DNA from: a virus
Length of the DNA stretch: 33,100 bases
Reading direction: 5' to 3' (one strand)
IMG/VR virus record: IMGVR_UViG_3300020054_001285
Coordinates: 1 to 33,100 of that record
The notes under the pieces are model-generated. The model had not been told where the DNA came from. It did no database searches and saw only the letters and a list, made by a program, of their open reading frames with translations. Position numbers and translations under genes: made by a program. Below, piece after piece: positions 1 to 6,335 of this stretch; position 1 is the first letter of the stretch; each line of letters begins with the position of its first letter.

Positions 1-50
1 ACATTACCAAGCCCTTCTGCGATAAATTCATTAAATTTCTTAATAGCCAT
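1..50 (-). CDS. 5' end of a protein with a T4-like capsid-targeting leader (partial)
   Basis: Only the first 16 codons lie in the window; the gene starts at an ATG at 50 and runs off the left edge. The start reads MAIKKFNEFIAEGLGN. T4 internal head proteins begin with a short capsid-targeting sequence of the type MKTYQEFIAE, which the prohead protease gp21 cleaves after Glu in an (I/L)-x-E context. Here FNEFIAE has the same spacing and a perfect I-A-E site at residues 10-12. I infer a protein packaged into the head and processed there. An ATATATAA element lies 15 nt upstream of the ATG, as before other virion genes here. The rest of the protein is unseen, so its function is unknown. Confidence 0.6.
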   Translation of the reverse strand, partial: MAIKKFNEFIAEGLGN

Positions 51-65
51 TAAAGAATGCTTTTT

Positions 66-73
66 TTATATAT
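66..73 (-). promoter_or_regulatory. Candidate late-type promoter (ATATATAA)
   Basis: On the minus strand ATATATAA followed by more A residues ends 15 nt before the ATG of the leftmost partial gene. It overlaps the stop codon of the exonuclease gene. The same octamer precedes several virion genes in this window. It is AT-rich and could occur by chance. Confidence 0.35.
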
Positions 74-809
74 TCTCAGGTAATGGGTAGAGTTTATGAT
101 ATTCTTTTACCATCCCTAAAAACTCCTCCCCATATTCTTGAATGTCTTCCCAAGTAACTTCAAAAATTTGCGGTTCATCATTTTCAACAGCAATCCATAT
201 TTCACCACCATGAGGTTTAACTCCATGCATTTCCCAGTATGCTATAAAATACGCGGATATTTGTAGAAAGTAATTTTTAATCCAATCTTTCTTTTTACGC
301 TTACGACTTGTCTTAAAATCTAAGATGACTAGATGGGCCTTTTCATTCTCGTAAATATTATCCACTCTACCTGCGTACCCTCCCATCTGGTGGGAGTATA
401 GCGTCTCTTCGATACTAACTACCTTAGATATCTTATCAAAAAGTCCATTATTATAAAATGTGTAAAATAGACGACGACCCATATCAACCTCTTCCTCAGT
501 AAATCCTTCTTCTTTTGCAAATTCAATGATTAAAGATTGTGATTCTTTAAGTCTATCTCGTTGGGATTGCTTTTCAGAACCTAAAAAGTATTCAATCATT
601 TGATGCATAACAGTTCCACGATTTGCAGAAAACTTTGAAATGCGATCGGCTTCTTTTTCGCCTACACGTTTTCTCCAAGCATCTAATCCTGAGCTATCGG
701 TCATTGCACCTAACACAGTTGTTACTGATGGGTACTTATTTTCATTAATGAGGTAGTACCTCTTTCCGTTAATTGTTTGGGTTGTTGCTAGTGATTCAGC
801 TGTTGCCAT
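66..809 (-). CDS. PD-(D/E)XK (RecB/Cas4/MGME1-type) exonuclease
   Basis: A 247-aa nuclease of the PD-(D/E)XK fold. Visible motifs are a His in the helix GTVMHQMIE (H69), Glu134/135, GRVDN with D150, the core ILDFKTS with D164 and K166, and a downstream Gln-x3-Tyr (LQISAYF), in the order seen in RecB-, Cas4- and MGME1-type exonucleases. Such proteins act as single-strand or end-processing exonucleases in phage recombination or replication; the exact substrate cannot be told. No iron-sulphur cysteines of Cas4 type are visible, so the MGME1/phage-exonuclease type fits better. The start at 809 overlaps the end of the 81-aa gene by 14 nt, which suggests translational coupling. Confidence 0.75.
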   Translation of the reverse strand: MATAESLATTQTINGKRYYLINENKYPSVTTVLGAMTDSSGLDAWRKRVGEKEADRISKFSANRGTVMHQMIEYFLGSEKQSQRDRLKESQSLIIEFAKEEGFTEEEVDMGRRLFYTFYNNGLFDKISKVVSIEETLYSHQMGGYAGRVDNIYENEKAHLVILDFKTSRKRKKKDWIKNYFLQISAYFIAYWEMHGVKPHGGEIWIAVENDEPQIFEVTWEDIQEYGEEFLGMVKEYHKLYPLPENI

Positions 810-1041
810 TTGTTTTATTGATTCCTAAGAATTCATCTTGCTGAGCCTGCGTAGGCCAGCCAACTTCCTTCTTACATTGTTTACAAAATAGTCTCATGTC
901 TTTACTTTCATTAAAACCTGCCTGGGTTTCAGAATGTTTACATGATTCTTGCAGATCTTCCTTCTGCTTTTCGAGGTCTCTAACCTCTTGTTCAATTTTA
1001 ATAACTTGGTTTAAAATATCAGATCCATCGTTTTGTTCCAT
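796..1041 (-). CDS. Small zinc-finger-like coiled-coil protein
   Basis: An 81-aa protein of unknown function. Residues 8-33 are charged and heptad-like (VIKIEQEVRDLEKQKEDL), so probably a short coiled coil. C34-x-H36 and C53-x2-C56 could bind one zinc. It overlaps the preceding 148-aa gene by 31 nt and the following exonuclease gene by 14 nt, so the three are likely co-translated. The link to the exonuclease is positional only. It could be a small nucleic-acid-binding or adaptor protein, but nothing in the sequence fixes this. Confidence 0.6.
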   Translation of the reverse strand: MEQNDGSDILNQVIKIEQEVRDLEKQKEDLQESCKHSETQAGFNESKDMRLFCKQCKKEVGWPTQAQQDEFLGINKTNGNS

Positions 1042-1457
1042 AACTCAACAATATTTTCCCAGGGGATAAAAACATAGATTAATCTTAAGGCGAGTAAAAT
1101 ACCTAGTGTTCTAAACACGGATTTAATTAAAGGCCATAGTTTTGAATAATCCCTGTCCGGTGATAGAACTAAAAGATAAGCCGGTGCGTCTTCGAGCCTT
1201 GTCATTTCGGGTGCGACTACATCAGCAATACCCATATCTAAAAAGAACTTATCATATTCTCTAAGTTTCATAAGAACATAACCTTCTTCAGAATAAGGCT
1301 GAGTAACTACTTCTTCCGGTAGATTAATGACGGTATAAATTCTACCTACCCAATCTACTCGGAATCCATTTTCTTTTAGTTTCTCTTCATTTTCTTTGGC
1401 AACTTTTCTAACCTTTCGCCAAAGATTTATTTCTTTAAAAAGTTTAATGATGTACAT
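1011..1457 (-). CDS. Hypothetical protein with C-terminal membrane segment
   Basis: A 148-aa protein I do not recognise. The N-terminal two thirds are soluble and charged. Around residues 112-133 lies a hydrophobic stretch (SVFRTLGILLALRLIYVFIPW) that looks like a single transmembrane helix, followed by a short tail. It starts 21 nt after the sigma-factor gene stops and overlaps the 81-aa gene. The upstream gap has TATAAAACA on the minus strand but no convincing promoter. Probably an inner-membrane phage accessory protein. Confidence 0.55.
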   Translation of the reverse strand: MYIIKLFKEINLWRKVRKVAKENEEKLKENGFRVDWVGRIYTVINLPEEVVTQPYSEEGYVLMKLREYDKFFLDMGIADVVAPEMTRLEDAPAYLLVLSPDRDYSKLWPLIKSVFRTLGILLALRLIYVFIPWENIVELWNKTMDLIF

Positions 1458-1478
1458 AATTATCTGTTTTATATGTAT

Positions 1479-2108
1479 TTAAGCCTCGGAGAAAAGACTC
1501 ATACCTTCTAACTGTTTTTTAACTATTTTTCTCCCTCTAAAGATGCGGTTCTTTACCGTCTGTAGATTTATACCTTTTTCAAACTTTGACATTATATCTA
1601 AAATATCGTTATATGATTTATTATTTAAGAATCTTTCAACCATATATCTTTTATACATTGGAGGTAATGCATTAATAGCTTCTCTCGTCAACCTAACCTG
1701 TTCCACTAAAGTATTTTCTTCTTCCCAGAAATCATCATCAGTTTTTAGAGATGGATCATCTCTAAATATATCAAAGTTGTCATTAGGCGGTTCTACACCT
1801 GCATCAGTAAATACATTCATACTTACCTTCTTATTCCTAAAACGGATCCAACCAATGCATTCATTATACGCAATACGATAGGCCCATGTAGTTATCTGAT
1901 AAGATTCATCATATTGATCAATCTTAAGATAAACAGTAGTAAGTGTAGTTGAAACAATATCATCAGCAACGTTTGGATCTTTTACTATGTTATTTACATA
2001 GTTCCATAATCCTGGGCGCATTTTATGATAGAGTTCATTGTAAGTTTTTTCGGATCTTGTCTTTTTAAATTCAATTGCCAGTTCTTTGTAAGTTTTAGTT
2101 TTTGCCAT
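1479..2108 (-). CDS. ECF-type RNA polymerase sigma factor
   Basis: A 209-aa two-domain sigma factor. Region 2 spans about residues 20-90 (YNELYHKMRPGLWNYV, then ADDIVSTTLTTVYLKIDQYD and ITTWAYRIAYNECIGWIR, the -10-recognition part). An acidic linker follows, and region 4 lies at about 140-200 (INALPPMYKRYMVERFLNN, then LQTVKNRIFRGRKIVKKQL, a helix-turn-helix). Regions 1.1 and 3 are absent, as in ECF sigmas. T4 makes its own late sigma, gp55; a phage ECF-like sigma here plausibly directs host RNA polymerase to the phage's late promoters, perhaps the ATATATAA elements seen in this window (inference). The gene overlaps the phosphoesterase gene by 14 nt. Confidence 0.8.
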   Translation of the reverse strand: MAKTKTYKELAIEFKKTRSEKTYNELYHKMRPGLWNYVNNIVKDPNVADDIVSTTLTTVYLKIDQYDESYQITTWAYRIAYNECIGWIRFRNKKVSMNVFTDAGVEPPNDNFDIFRDDPSLKTDDDFWEEENTLVEQVRLTREAINALPPMYKRYMVERFLNNKSYNDILDIMSKFEKGINLQTVKNRIFRGRKIVKKQLEGMSLFSEA

Positions 2109-2637
2109 TTATAAAATCTTTAATAGTTGAAAATTTAACAGGTGAATAATTCCAAAAATCGGTGCATACATTTATCCTATTAGACATTCTAAGATCTGTA
2201 GGATGCGAATAGACCGTATGACCATGGAAGTGAATAGTACCGGAATCTTTACCGTTCCATTCCAAAAGTGGATAATGAGAAATAACAGAATCAAATTGTG
2301 GAAGTTCAATAATTTGCCCTTCAAGGATTTCAGCTTTACCTTCGAAAGAATCAATAATATCTAGGAGGGCCTCGTCAGCATTACCTATGACAAAATAGAT
2401 TGTGCCATTAAGTTTCTTAAGCACCTTTTTTGCTGTATGGGGATCCCATGCAAAATTTCCTAAATGAAATACTATATCATCATTTGACACAGTTTTATTC
2501 CATCTCTTAATAAGTTCAGCATTCATTTGATCAATGTTACTGAAGGTTAGGCGGTGGGCGATTTCTAAAATCTGTGGTCTACCAAACCAAGTATCAGATG
2601 TTATATAAAAATCGTCCGGCTTTTCTTTTTGAACCAT
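2095..2637 (-). CDS. Calcineurin-like phosphoesterase, probably catalytically degenerate
   Basis: A 180-aa member of the small calcineurin-like metallophosphoesterase group common in T4-like phages. The fold markers are all in place: ITSDTWFG (15-19), VFHLGNFAWD (56-65), FVIGNADE (82-89), SHYPLLEW (120-127) and FHGHTVYSH (137-145). Three key residues differ from the usual SDxH, GD and GNH motifs. His17 is Trp, the metal-bridging Asp61 is Asn, and catalytic His87 is Ala. His121, His138 and His140 remain. The codons read clearly, so this is not a frameshift. I infer a pseudoenzyme or a protein of changed chemistry, perhaps nucleotide-binding. It is the first gene after a host-like promoter and overlaps the sigma gene. 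Confidence 0.75.
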   Translation of the reverse strand: MVQKEKPDDFYITSDTWFGRPQILEIAHRLTFSNIDQMNAELIKRWNKTVSNDDIVFHLGNFAWDPHTAKKVLKKLNGTIYFVIGNADEALLDIIDSFEGKAEILEGQIIELPQFDSVISHYPLLEWNGKDSGTIHFHGHTVYSHPTDLRMSNRINVCTDFWNYSPVKFSTIKDFINGKN

Positions 2638-2652
2638 ACACTTTCTTTTAGA

Positions 2653-2668
2653 ACAGTAAAATTACTGT
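2653..2668. promoter_or_regulatory. Perfect palindrome, possible operator
   Basis: ACAGTAA-AA-TTACTGT is a perfect 7-bp inverted repeat with a 2-nt centre. It lies just downstream of the -7 box of the candidate promoter at 2674-2704, about where transcription would start, and 16 nt before the phosphoesterase start. The position fits a repressor operator; no regulator can be named. Confidence 0.4.
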
Positions 2669-2673
2669 CAGTA

Positions 2674-2704
2674 CAAATATAATATAAAAAATTGGAATCT
2701 GAAA
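2674..2704 (-). promoter_or_regulatory. Candidate Bacteroidetes-type promoter
   Basis: Reading the minus strand, TTTC (2701-2704), 19 nt, then TATATTTG (2674-2681). The Bacteroidetes primary-sigma consensus is TTTG, about 19-21 nt, TAnnTTTG; the -7 box matches fully and the -33 box in three of four bases. It would drive the phosphoesterase-sigma-148aa-81aa-exonuclease run using host polymerase early in infection. Confidence 0.5.
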
Positions 2705-2712
2705 GGTTTTAG

Positions 2713-3654
2713 TTAACTTTTTATAGAAAATCTTTTGCCGCCATCTTTTTCAAGAGTTTTATCAATCATAGTCTTAGAATACTCATTAAGTTTTTTCATT
2801 GATTCTTTATCAATTGGCTTTCCGTAAAAATCTTCATAAATCTTTTTATAGGCTTCAACTGTACTATCAAAAGGTACTCCAGGTTGAGCGTTTGATTCAA
2901 TTACATAAACCTTACCATCTTTTGACTTCATCATATCAAAACACATATAAGGAAGGTCTTCATAGATTTTGCAAAACTTATCTAAAACCTTCTTATATTC
3001 AGTAGGTATGTTTTTAACGTCTCTTCTTGCATAACCAAATTCCATTTCTTCTTTGGCATCGCCATCGCCATTTTTTGCTTTGGCATTTAGTGGAGTTCGC
3101 TCCATCCAAAATATAGGCTGCCCTTTAAAATTAAAGAAACGCATTTCTTCAGCCTTATCTATATACTCAGAGAAGGTATCAAAAATCTTTTCATCTAAAT
3201 CTTCAATGAGTTCAGGTTTCTTAATGATCTGAATACCGATTCCGCTATGCCCATTTGAAGGTTTTGCAATAATAGGAAAGTTAAGTTTTTCTAAAGCTTC
3301 ATTTTTAGAATAAACCGTCTTGGGTACATTTTCATCTTCACCTACAAGTTTATGAAACTCTTCTTTAGATCCAGATTTTGAAATATGCTTAGGGTGATTA
3401 TAGATATTTTCTTCTTTGATTCTCTTTTCCTTTAAGAGTTGATTAATAATACTACTATGATAGTTAAGAATAGGATAATCAGGATTTATGTCAATCTTAT
3501 CAATGTTATTCTCAGTAACCTGAATAAAAAACTTATCTCCAGCAAATCCTTTATAAGACCACCATCTTTGACCACTATCCCTACGAGTAGCAAGGTAGAC
3601 TTTCTTTAATGCAGAATCATTTGAAAATTCCTCAAAGAGTTTTACGTATTTCAT
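2713..3654 (-). CDS. ATP-grasp ligase with capsid-targeting-like N terminus
   Basis: A 313-aa ATP-grasp protein. The glycine-rich ATP loop is at about 129-144 (PIIAKPSNGHSGIGIQII) and the metal-binding end at about 242-262 (CFDMMKSKDGKVYVIESNAQPG, with the Glu and Asn that hold Mg). Family members such as RimK and D-Ala-D-Ala ligase join a carboxylate to an amine using ATP; the substrate here is unknown. The first residues, MKYVKLFEEF, resemble the T4 capsid-targeting leader and hold an L-F-E site of gp21 type. A late-type ATATATAA lies 17 nt upstream. I infer late expression and possible packaging in the head. Confidence 0.75.
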   Translation of the reverse strand: MKYVKLFEEFSNDSALKKVYLATRRDSGQRWWSYKGFAGDKFFIQVTENNIDKIDINPDYPILNYHSSIINQLLKEKRIKEENIYNHPKHISKSGSKEEFHKLVGEDENVPKTVYSKNEALEKLNFPIIAKPSNGHSGIGIQIIKKPELIEDLDEKIFDTFSEYIDKAEEMRFFNFKGQPIFWMERTPLNAKAKNGDGDAKEEMEFGYARRDVKNIPTEYKKVLDKFCKIYEDLPYMCFDMMKSKDGKVYVIESNAQPGVPFDSTVEAYKKIYEDFYGKPIDKESMKKLNEYSKTMIDKTLEKDGGKRFSIKS

Positions 3655-3671
3655 TAGAAATGGATATTTGA

Positions 3672-3679
3672 TTATATAT
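3672..3679 (-). promoter_or_regulatory. Candidate late-type promoter (ATATATAA)
   Basis: ATATATAATC on the minus strand, containing a TATAAT hexamer, ends 17 nt before the ATP-grasp start, the same spacing as before the TerS and holin-like genes. It overlaps the stop of the ThyA-family gene. Confidence 0.4.
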
Positions 3680-4553
3680 CCATGAAAATCGCATCAGATA
3701 TCCAATTATGTAAAGGATCATCTTTAGATCTTATAATTTCTGTATTTGACATAATTTCTTCTTCAATTTCTTTAATACCATCTAAAGCAGTACCTTTAGG
3801 GTCAATAAAGAATTCTCTCATCTCTGGGAAAGACATAGGTTCAAATGGATGCATAAGCATTTCACCAATTAGATCAAAGTGTCTTTCATAAATATGAAGA
3901 GAATGAGCAATATGTGTATATGTACCCATTTCTAATTCAGGGTAATATGGACGAAGGTGTTGATACATTTGTTCTTGTAAAAGACAGAAGAATGCAACAT
4001 CAGTAGCAGTACCTAAGATAAGATCGTTGGATCTCATATCAATAGTAAAGTTAAGTTTATTATCTCTTATCTGAAATACACCATTAAGAGTACAAACAAA
4101 ATCTTTATTGTCATTCCATTGATGAGAAGGTTTATTAAAGTGTAAAATTGCCTGACGAGAATCCTTATCTTTGATTAGAGATTCTAATGCCCATTGATAT
4201 TGATTATAATAATGATCATTATACTCATTAAAGATTAGATTTCCATAAGCAGAGTTTACAGAACCATCTTTATTTGCAATCTGCTCCCAGAACTTTGCAA
4301 ACTTAGTAATAAATTCAGTATCCTTACGACCTGTAAAATACCAAACCAATTCACCTGCAATGTATTTAAATTGACTACTCCTTCTTTTATTCTCATAAAG
4401 AGAATATCTAGGATCTTCAATTACCAAAGCAGCATTGGTAACTTCAAATATTTTCATACCTCTTGGGGAGGTAACATATTCAGGGTTATGGAGTACATCA
4501 TTAAGTGCCGTTGCATAAGCATCGGCGAAGGTTTCACCTTTGTATATTCTCAT
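3672..4553 (-). CDS. Thymidylate synthase family; dCMP hydroxymethylase-like signature
   Basis: A 293-aa ThyA-fold enzyme. The catalytic Cys is C154 (DFVCTLNGVFQI), the phosphate-binding block is RSND (174-177) in IDMRSNDLILG, Arg133 (SRQAIL) matches the partner-subunit arginine, and H220-x-Y222 (HIYERH) is conserved. The nucleotide-base-reading Asn of dTMP synthases (Asn177 in E. coli) is replaced by D185 (GTATDVAFF). In T4 gp42 the same Asn-to-Asp change gives specificity for cytosine and makes 5-hydroxymethyl-dCMP. The residue after the catalytic Cys is Thr, not the His of E. coli ThyA. I favour a dCMP hydroxymethylase; an odd dTMP synthase remains possible. It is grouped with two nucleotide kinases and overlaps the 62-aa ORF by 20 nt. 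Confidence 0.8.
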   Translation of the reverse strand: MRIYKGETFADAYATALNDVLHNPEYVTSPRGMKIFEVTNAALVIEDPRYSLYENKRRSSQFKYIAGELVWYFTGRKDTEFITKFAKFWEQIANKDGSVNSAYGNLIFNEYNDHYYNQYQWALESLIKDKDSRQAILHFNKPSHQWNDNKDFVCTLNGVFQIRDNKLNFTIDMRSNDLILGTATDVAFFCLLQEQMYQHLRPYYPELEMGTYTHIAHSLHIYERHFDLIGEMLMHPFEPMSFPEMREFFIDPKGTALDGIKEIEEEIMSNTEIIRSKDDPLHNWISDAIFMDI

Positions 4554-4722
4554 ATTTCTTTAGTGCTTTTTCATAACATTTCTCCATGCGGACAAAGAAT
4601 TCTGTTCTTGGATACTTTAGTTGTGATTTTTCTATTTCTTTTTGGTATACATCATTAAGACGGGAATCATCTCTTAAATGATTCATAATTTCATACGTAC
4701 GATCTTCTCTCCATTTAGACAT
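4534..4722 (-). CDS. Small charged hypothetical protein
   Basis: A 62-aa charged protein starting MSKWREDRTYEI, with no recognised domain. The frame is also open from a TTG at 4728, but the ATG at 4722 is the more natural start. It overlaps the end of the thymidylate kinase-like gene by 8 nt and the start of the ThyA-family gene by 20 nt, so it is translated within the nucleotide-metabolism run. It is mostly helical by composition. Function unknown; it could be a small partner of the enzymes on either side. Confidence 0.55.
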   Translation of the reverse strand: MSKWREDRTYEIMNHLRDDSRLNDVYQKEIEKSQLKYPRTEFFVRMEKCYEKALKKYENIQR

Positions 4723-5314
4723 TTTCAAAAAGGTTTAACTGCTTAGGATCACCTGTGATAGTGTTTTCATGATTAAGAAAATCAATAATAATTTTTGAAA
4801 TATCATCGGCACTCATAGTACCAATATTAATCTTTAACTTATTCTTAATCTTACTTAAACGATGGGCACGATTAAAACCGTCAATTTCGGCTTTAACTTC
4901 CTCTTCATTAGTATAGAAGGATTTACCATCATCTCTATCCATAATGATATGGGCATCATTAGTTAAAGTAATAAGATAAAGATTTTCTCTTAATGCATTT
5001 GCAAATTGTTTTTCAATATCAAAAACATAATCACCTGAATACCCTCGGTAAAGTGGAGAGTAAACGGTTTCACCTAAATGAGAGCGGTTAAAGATTATGT
5101 TAACATCTTTATCTTTTAATTCCATCATCATTCTAAACATATCGGTATACATTTGAGTAGAATACTGGGTATGTTTTTCAGTATCATTTTTAAACGGTAA
5201 TGAAGAGTAATGAACCTTATGAAAGACAAAATTATGTAGGTTTTGAATAATAAGATTTTGTTGAGTATCTTTGCCTGTGTTATCTGTACCCTCTATGATG
5301 ATGAATTTACTCAT
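4715..5314 (-). CDS. Thymidylate/deoxynucleotide monophosphate kinase-like, with clamp-binding tail
   Basis: A 199-aa P-loop kinase: FIIIEGTDNTGKDTQ (4-18) carries the Walker A lysine K15, and NIIFNRSHLGETVYSP (about 92-107) resembles the DR(Y/H) substrate region of thymidylate kinases. It probably phosphorylates dTMP or another dNMP, in T4 terms the role of gp1. The last residues, Q192-LNLF-196 then ENV, match the bacterial sliding-clamp-binding consensus QL(S/D)LF, which is not normal for this family. This suggests tethering at the replication fork. The AU-rich block TATAAAAATAAA directly abuts the ATG. The gene lies 14 nt after the guanylate kinase-like gene. Confidence 0.7.
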   Translation of the reverse strand: MSKFIIIEGTDNTGKDTQQNLIIQNLHNFVFHKVHYSSLPFKNDTEKHTQYSTQMYTDMFRMMMELKDKDVNIIFNRSHLGETVYSPLYRGYSGDYVFDIEKQFANALRENLYLITLTNDAHIIMDRDDGKSFYTNEEEVKAEIDGFNRAHRLSKIKNKLKINIGTMSADDISKIIIDFLNHENTITGDPKQLNLFENV

Positions 5315-5326
5315 TTTATTTTTATA
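5315..5326 (-). promoter_or_regulatory. TATAAAAATAAA start-site block
   Basis: On the minus strand this 12-mer ends at the base before the ATG of the thymidylate kinase-like gene. The identical 12-mer lies 4-8 nt before three other non-virion genes (at 6481, 9739 and 30336). With no leader it cannot easily be a -10 box, so it is more likely a translation-initiation or translational-control element. Confidence 0.45.
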
Positions 5327-5328
5327 TG

Positions 5329-5808
5329 TTAAAAGTTATGATTGTTTATTTCAATGTCGTAGTTAGTAAAGCCTTCAAAATCTTTTTCATCAGCTTCTAG
5401 TCTACGCTCTAATGTATCGCCTGGCATATTACGTTGATGTAACCTATCCCTTCTTACTTCAATTGGCATATTAAGATAAATGATAGTACATTCTTTACGA
5501 TCAATTGGATTAATATGAGAAATGCCTTTAGGCGTCATTATGAAAAGATTACACTGTTCTTTAAATTGCTTATAGCTTGTACCATAATACCAACCATTGA
5601 ACTCTACCCATTCATACCAAAAGTTATTTTTTATTCTATCCTCAAAATCATCCTTTGTCATAAAGTAATAATCACGACCATCAATTTCACCTTCTCTAGG
5701 TGGTCTTGTAGTATAGGAAATGCCGTAGGTAAACCCACGACCTTCCATAACCTTTCTCATATGATCTTTACCAGAAGCAGCTTTTCCTACTAAGATTATT
5801 TTATTCAT
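5329..5808 (-). CDS. Guanylate kinase-like protein
   Basis: A 159-aa P-loop kinase with KIILVGKAASGKD (3-15) and the guanylate-kinase substrate block SYTTRPPREGEIDGRDYYF (about 31-49), whose Ser, Arg and Tyr residues bind the GMP phosphate and guanine. This is clearly the guanylate kinase family, which makes (d)GDP from (d)GMP. It is shorter than cellular enzymes (about 190-205 aa), mostly at the C-terminal end. It sits 14 nt upstream of the thymidylate kinase-like gene and fits a role in raising dNTP supply during phage DNA synthesis. The 45 nt upstream show no strong promoter. Confidence 0.8.
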   Translation of the reverse strand: MNKIILVGKAASGKDHMRKVMEGRGFTYGISYTTRPPREGEIDGRDYYFMTKDDFEDRIKNNFWYEWVEFNGWYYGTSYKQFKEQCNLFIMTPKGISHINPIDRKECTIIYLNMPIEVRRDRLHQRNMPGDTLERRLEADEKDFEGFTNYDIEINNHNF

Positions 5809-5853
5809 TTAACTAGAGTATAGGTAATGATTAAATCTTTTGACCAGGTATTA

Positions 5854-6105
5854 TCAGATGTCCATTTCACTATCGATAGATTCATTAGATTCTTTTACTT
5901 CAAAATTCTCTTCTAAAATGTCAAGACATCCTTGTGCATCAGCAATGTCTCTGGTGAGTTTAACCATTTCATCTATTAAACCAGGATGTTCCCCAATCCC
6001 TACTGGGTTAGTAAGATAAACGGTAAGTTGAGCCATTGCCTTTTTCTTTTGGGCTACAAACTGTGCCTTCGTTGCCTCGTACAATACATTTGTTGCTGTT
6101 GCCAT
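5854..6105 (-). CDS. Small conserved-looking phage protein, unknown
   Basis: An 83-aa protein, MATATNVLYEATKAQFVAQK at the start and acidic at the end (SNESIDSEMDI). The middle is helical and contains LIDEMVKLTRDIADAQGCLDIL, which could pair as a short coiled coil. No motif identifies it. It begins 2 nt after the KTSC-domain gene ends, so they are in one transcript. The MATA start recurs in the exonuclease gene (MATAES), but nothing else links the two. Real by its codon pattern and tight packing. Confidence 0.6.
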   Translation of the reverse strand: MATATNVLYEATKAQFVAQKKKAMAQLTVYLTNPVGIGEHPGLIDEMVKLTRDIADAQGCLDILEENFEVKESNESIDSEMDI

Positions 6106-6107
6106 AA

Positions 6108-6335
6108 TTAATCTGTAATTAGTTTAGTATGTTCGTAATTGTTTTTAATTTTCTCATTAAAGAATTTTCCTTGAGATTCTGCTTTACACATATCTTCATA
6201 AAGCTGTGGATCTACATTAGTGTACTCATAAAGAGCACCACCGTTAAATTCAACCTTTAGCGAGTTAGTGGCAAAATTAAATACCACACGTTTAATCATT
6301 GACGAATCAGTCGTCGAGCTTTGTTCTAATATCAT
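6108..6335 (-). CDS. KTSC-domain protein
   Basis: A 75-aa protein with the layout of the KTSC domain: IKRVVFNFATNSLKVEFNGG, then ALYEYTNVDPQLYEDMCKAES, then GKFFNEKIKNNY. This small fold is common in phages and bacteria, often next to nucleic-acid enzymes; its biochemical role is not settled. The frame is open from an ATG at 6335, overlapping the 55-aa gene by 29 nt, but an internal ATG at 6299 (MIKRVVF) starts nearer the domain edge and just after the 55-aa gene stops. I cannot choose firmly between them. Confidence 0.65.
   Translation of the reverse strand: MILEQSSTTDSSMIKRVVFNFATNSLKVEFNGGALYEYTNVDPQLYEDMCKAESQGKFFNEKIKNNYEHTKLITD

Noticed and set aside
2172-2354. Separate minus-strand frame inside the phosphoesterase gene
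   Set aside because: It is a shadow frame with no start context; the phosphoesterase motifs are in the main frame.
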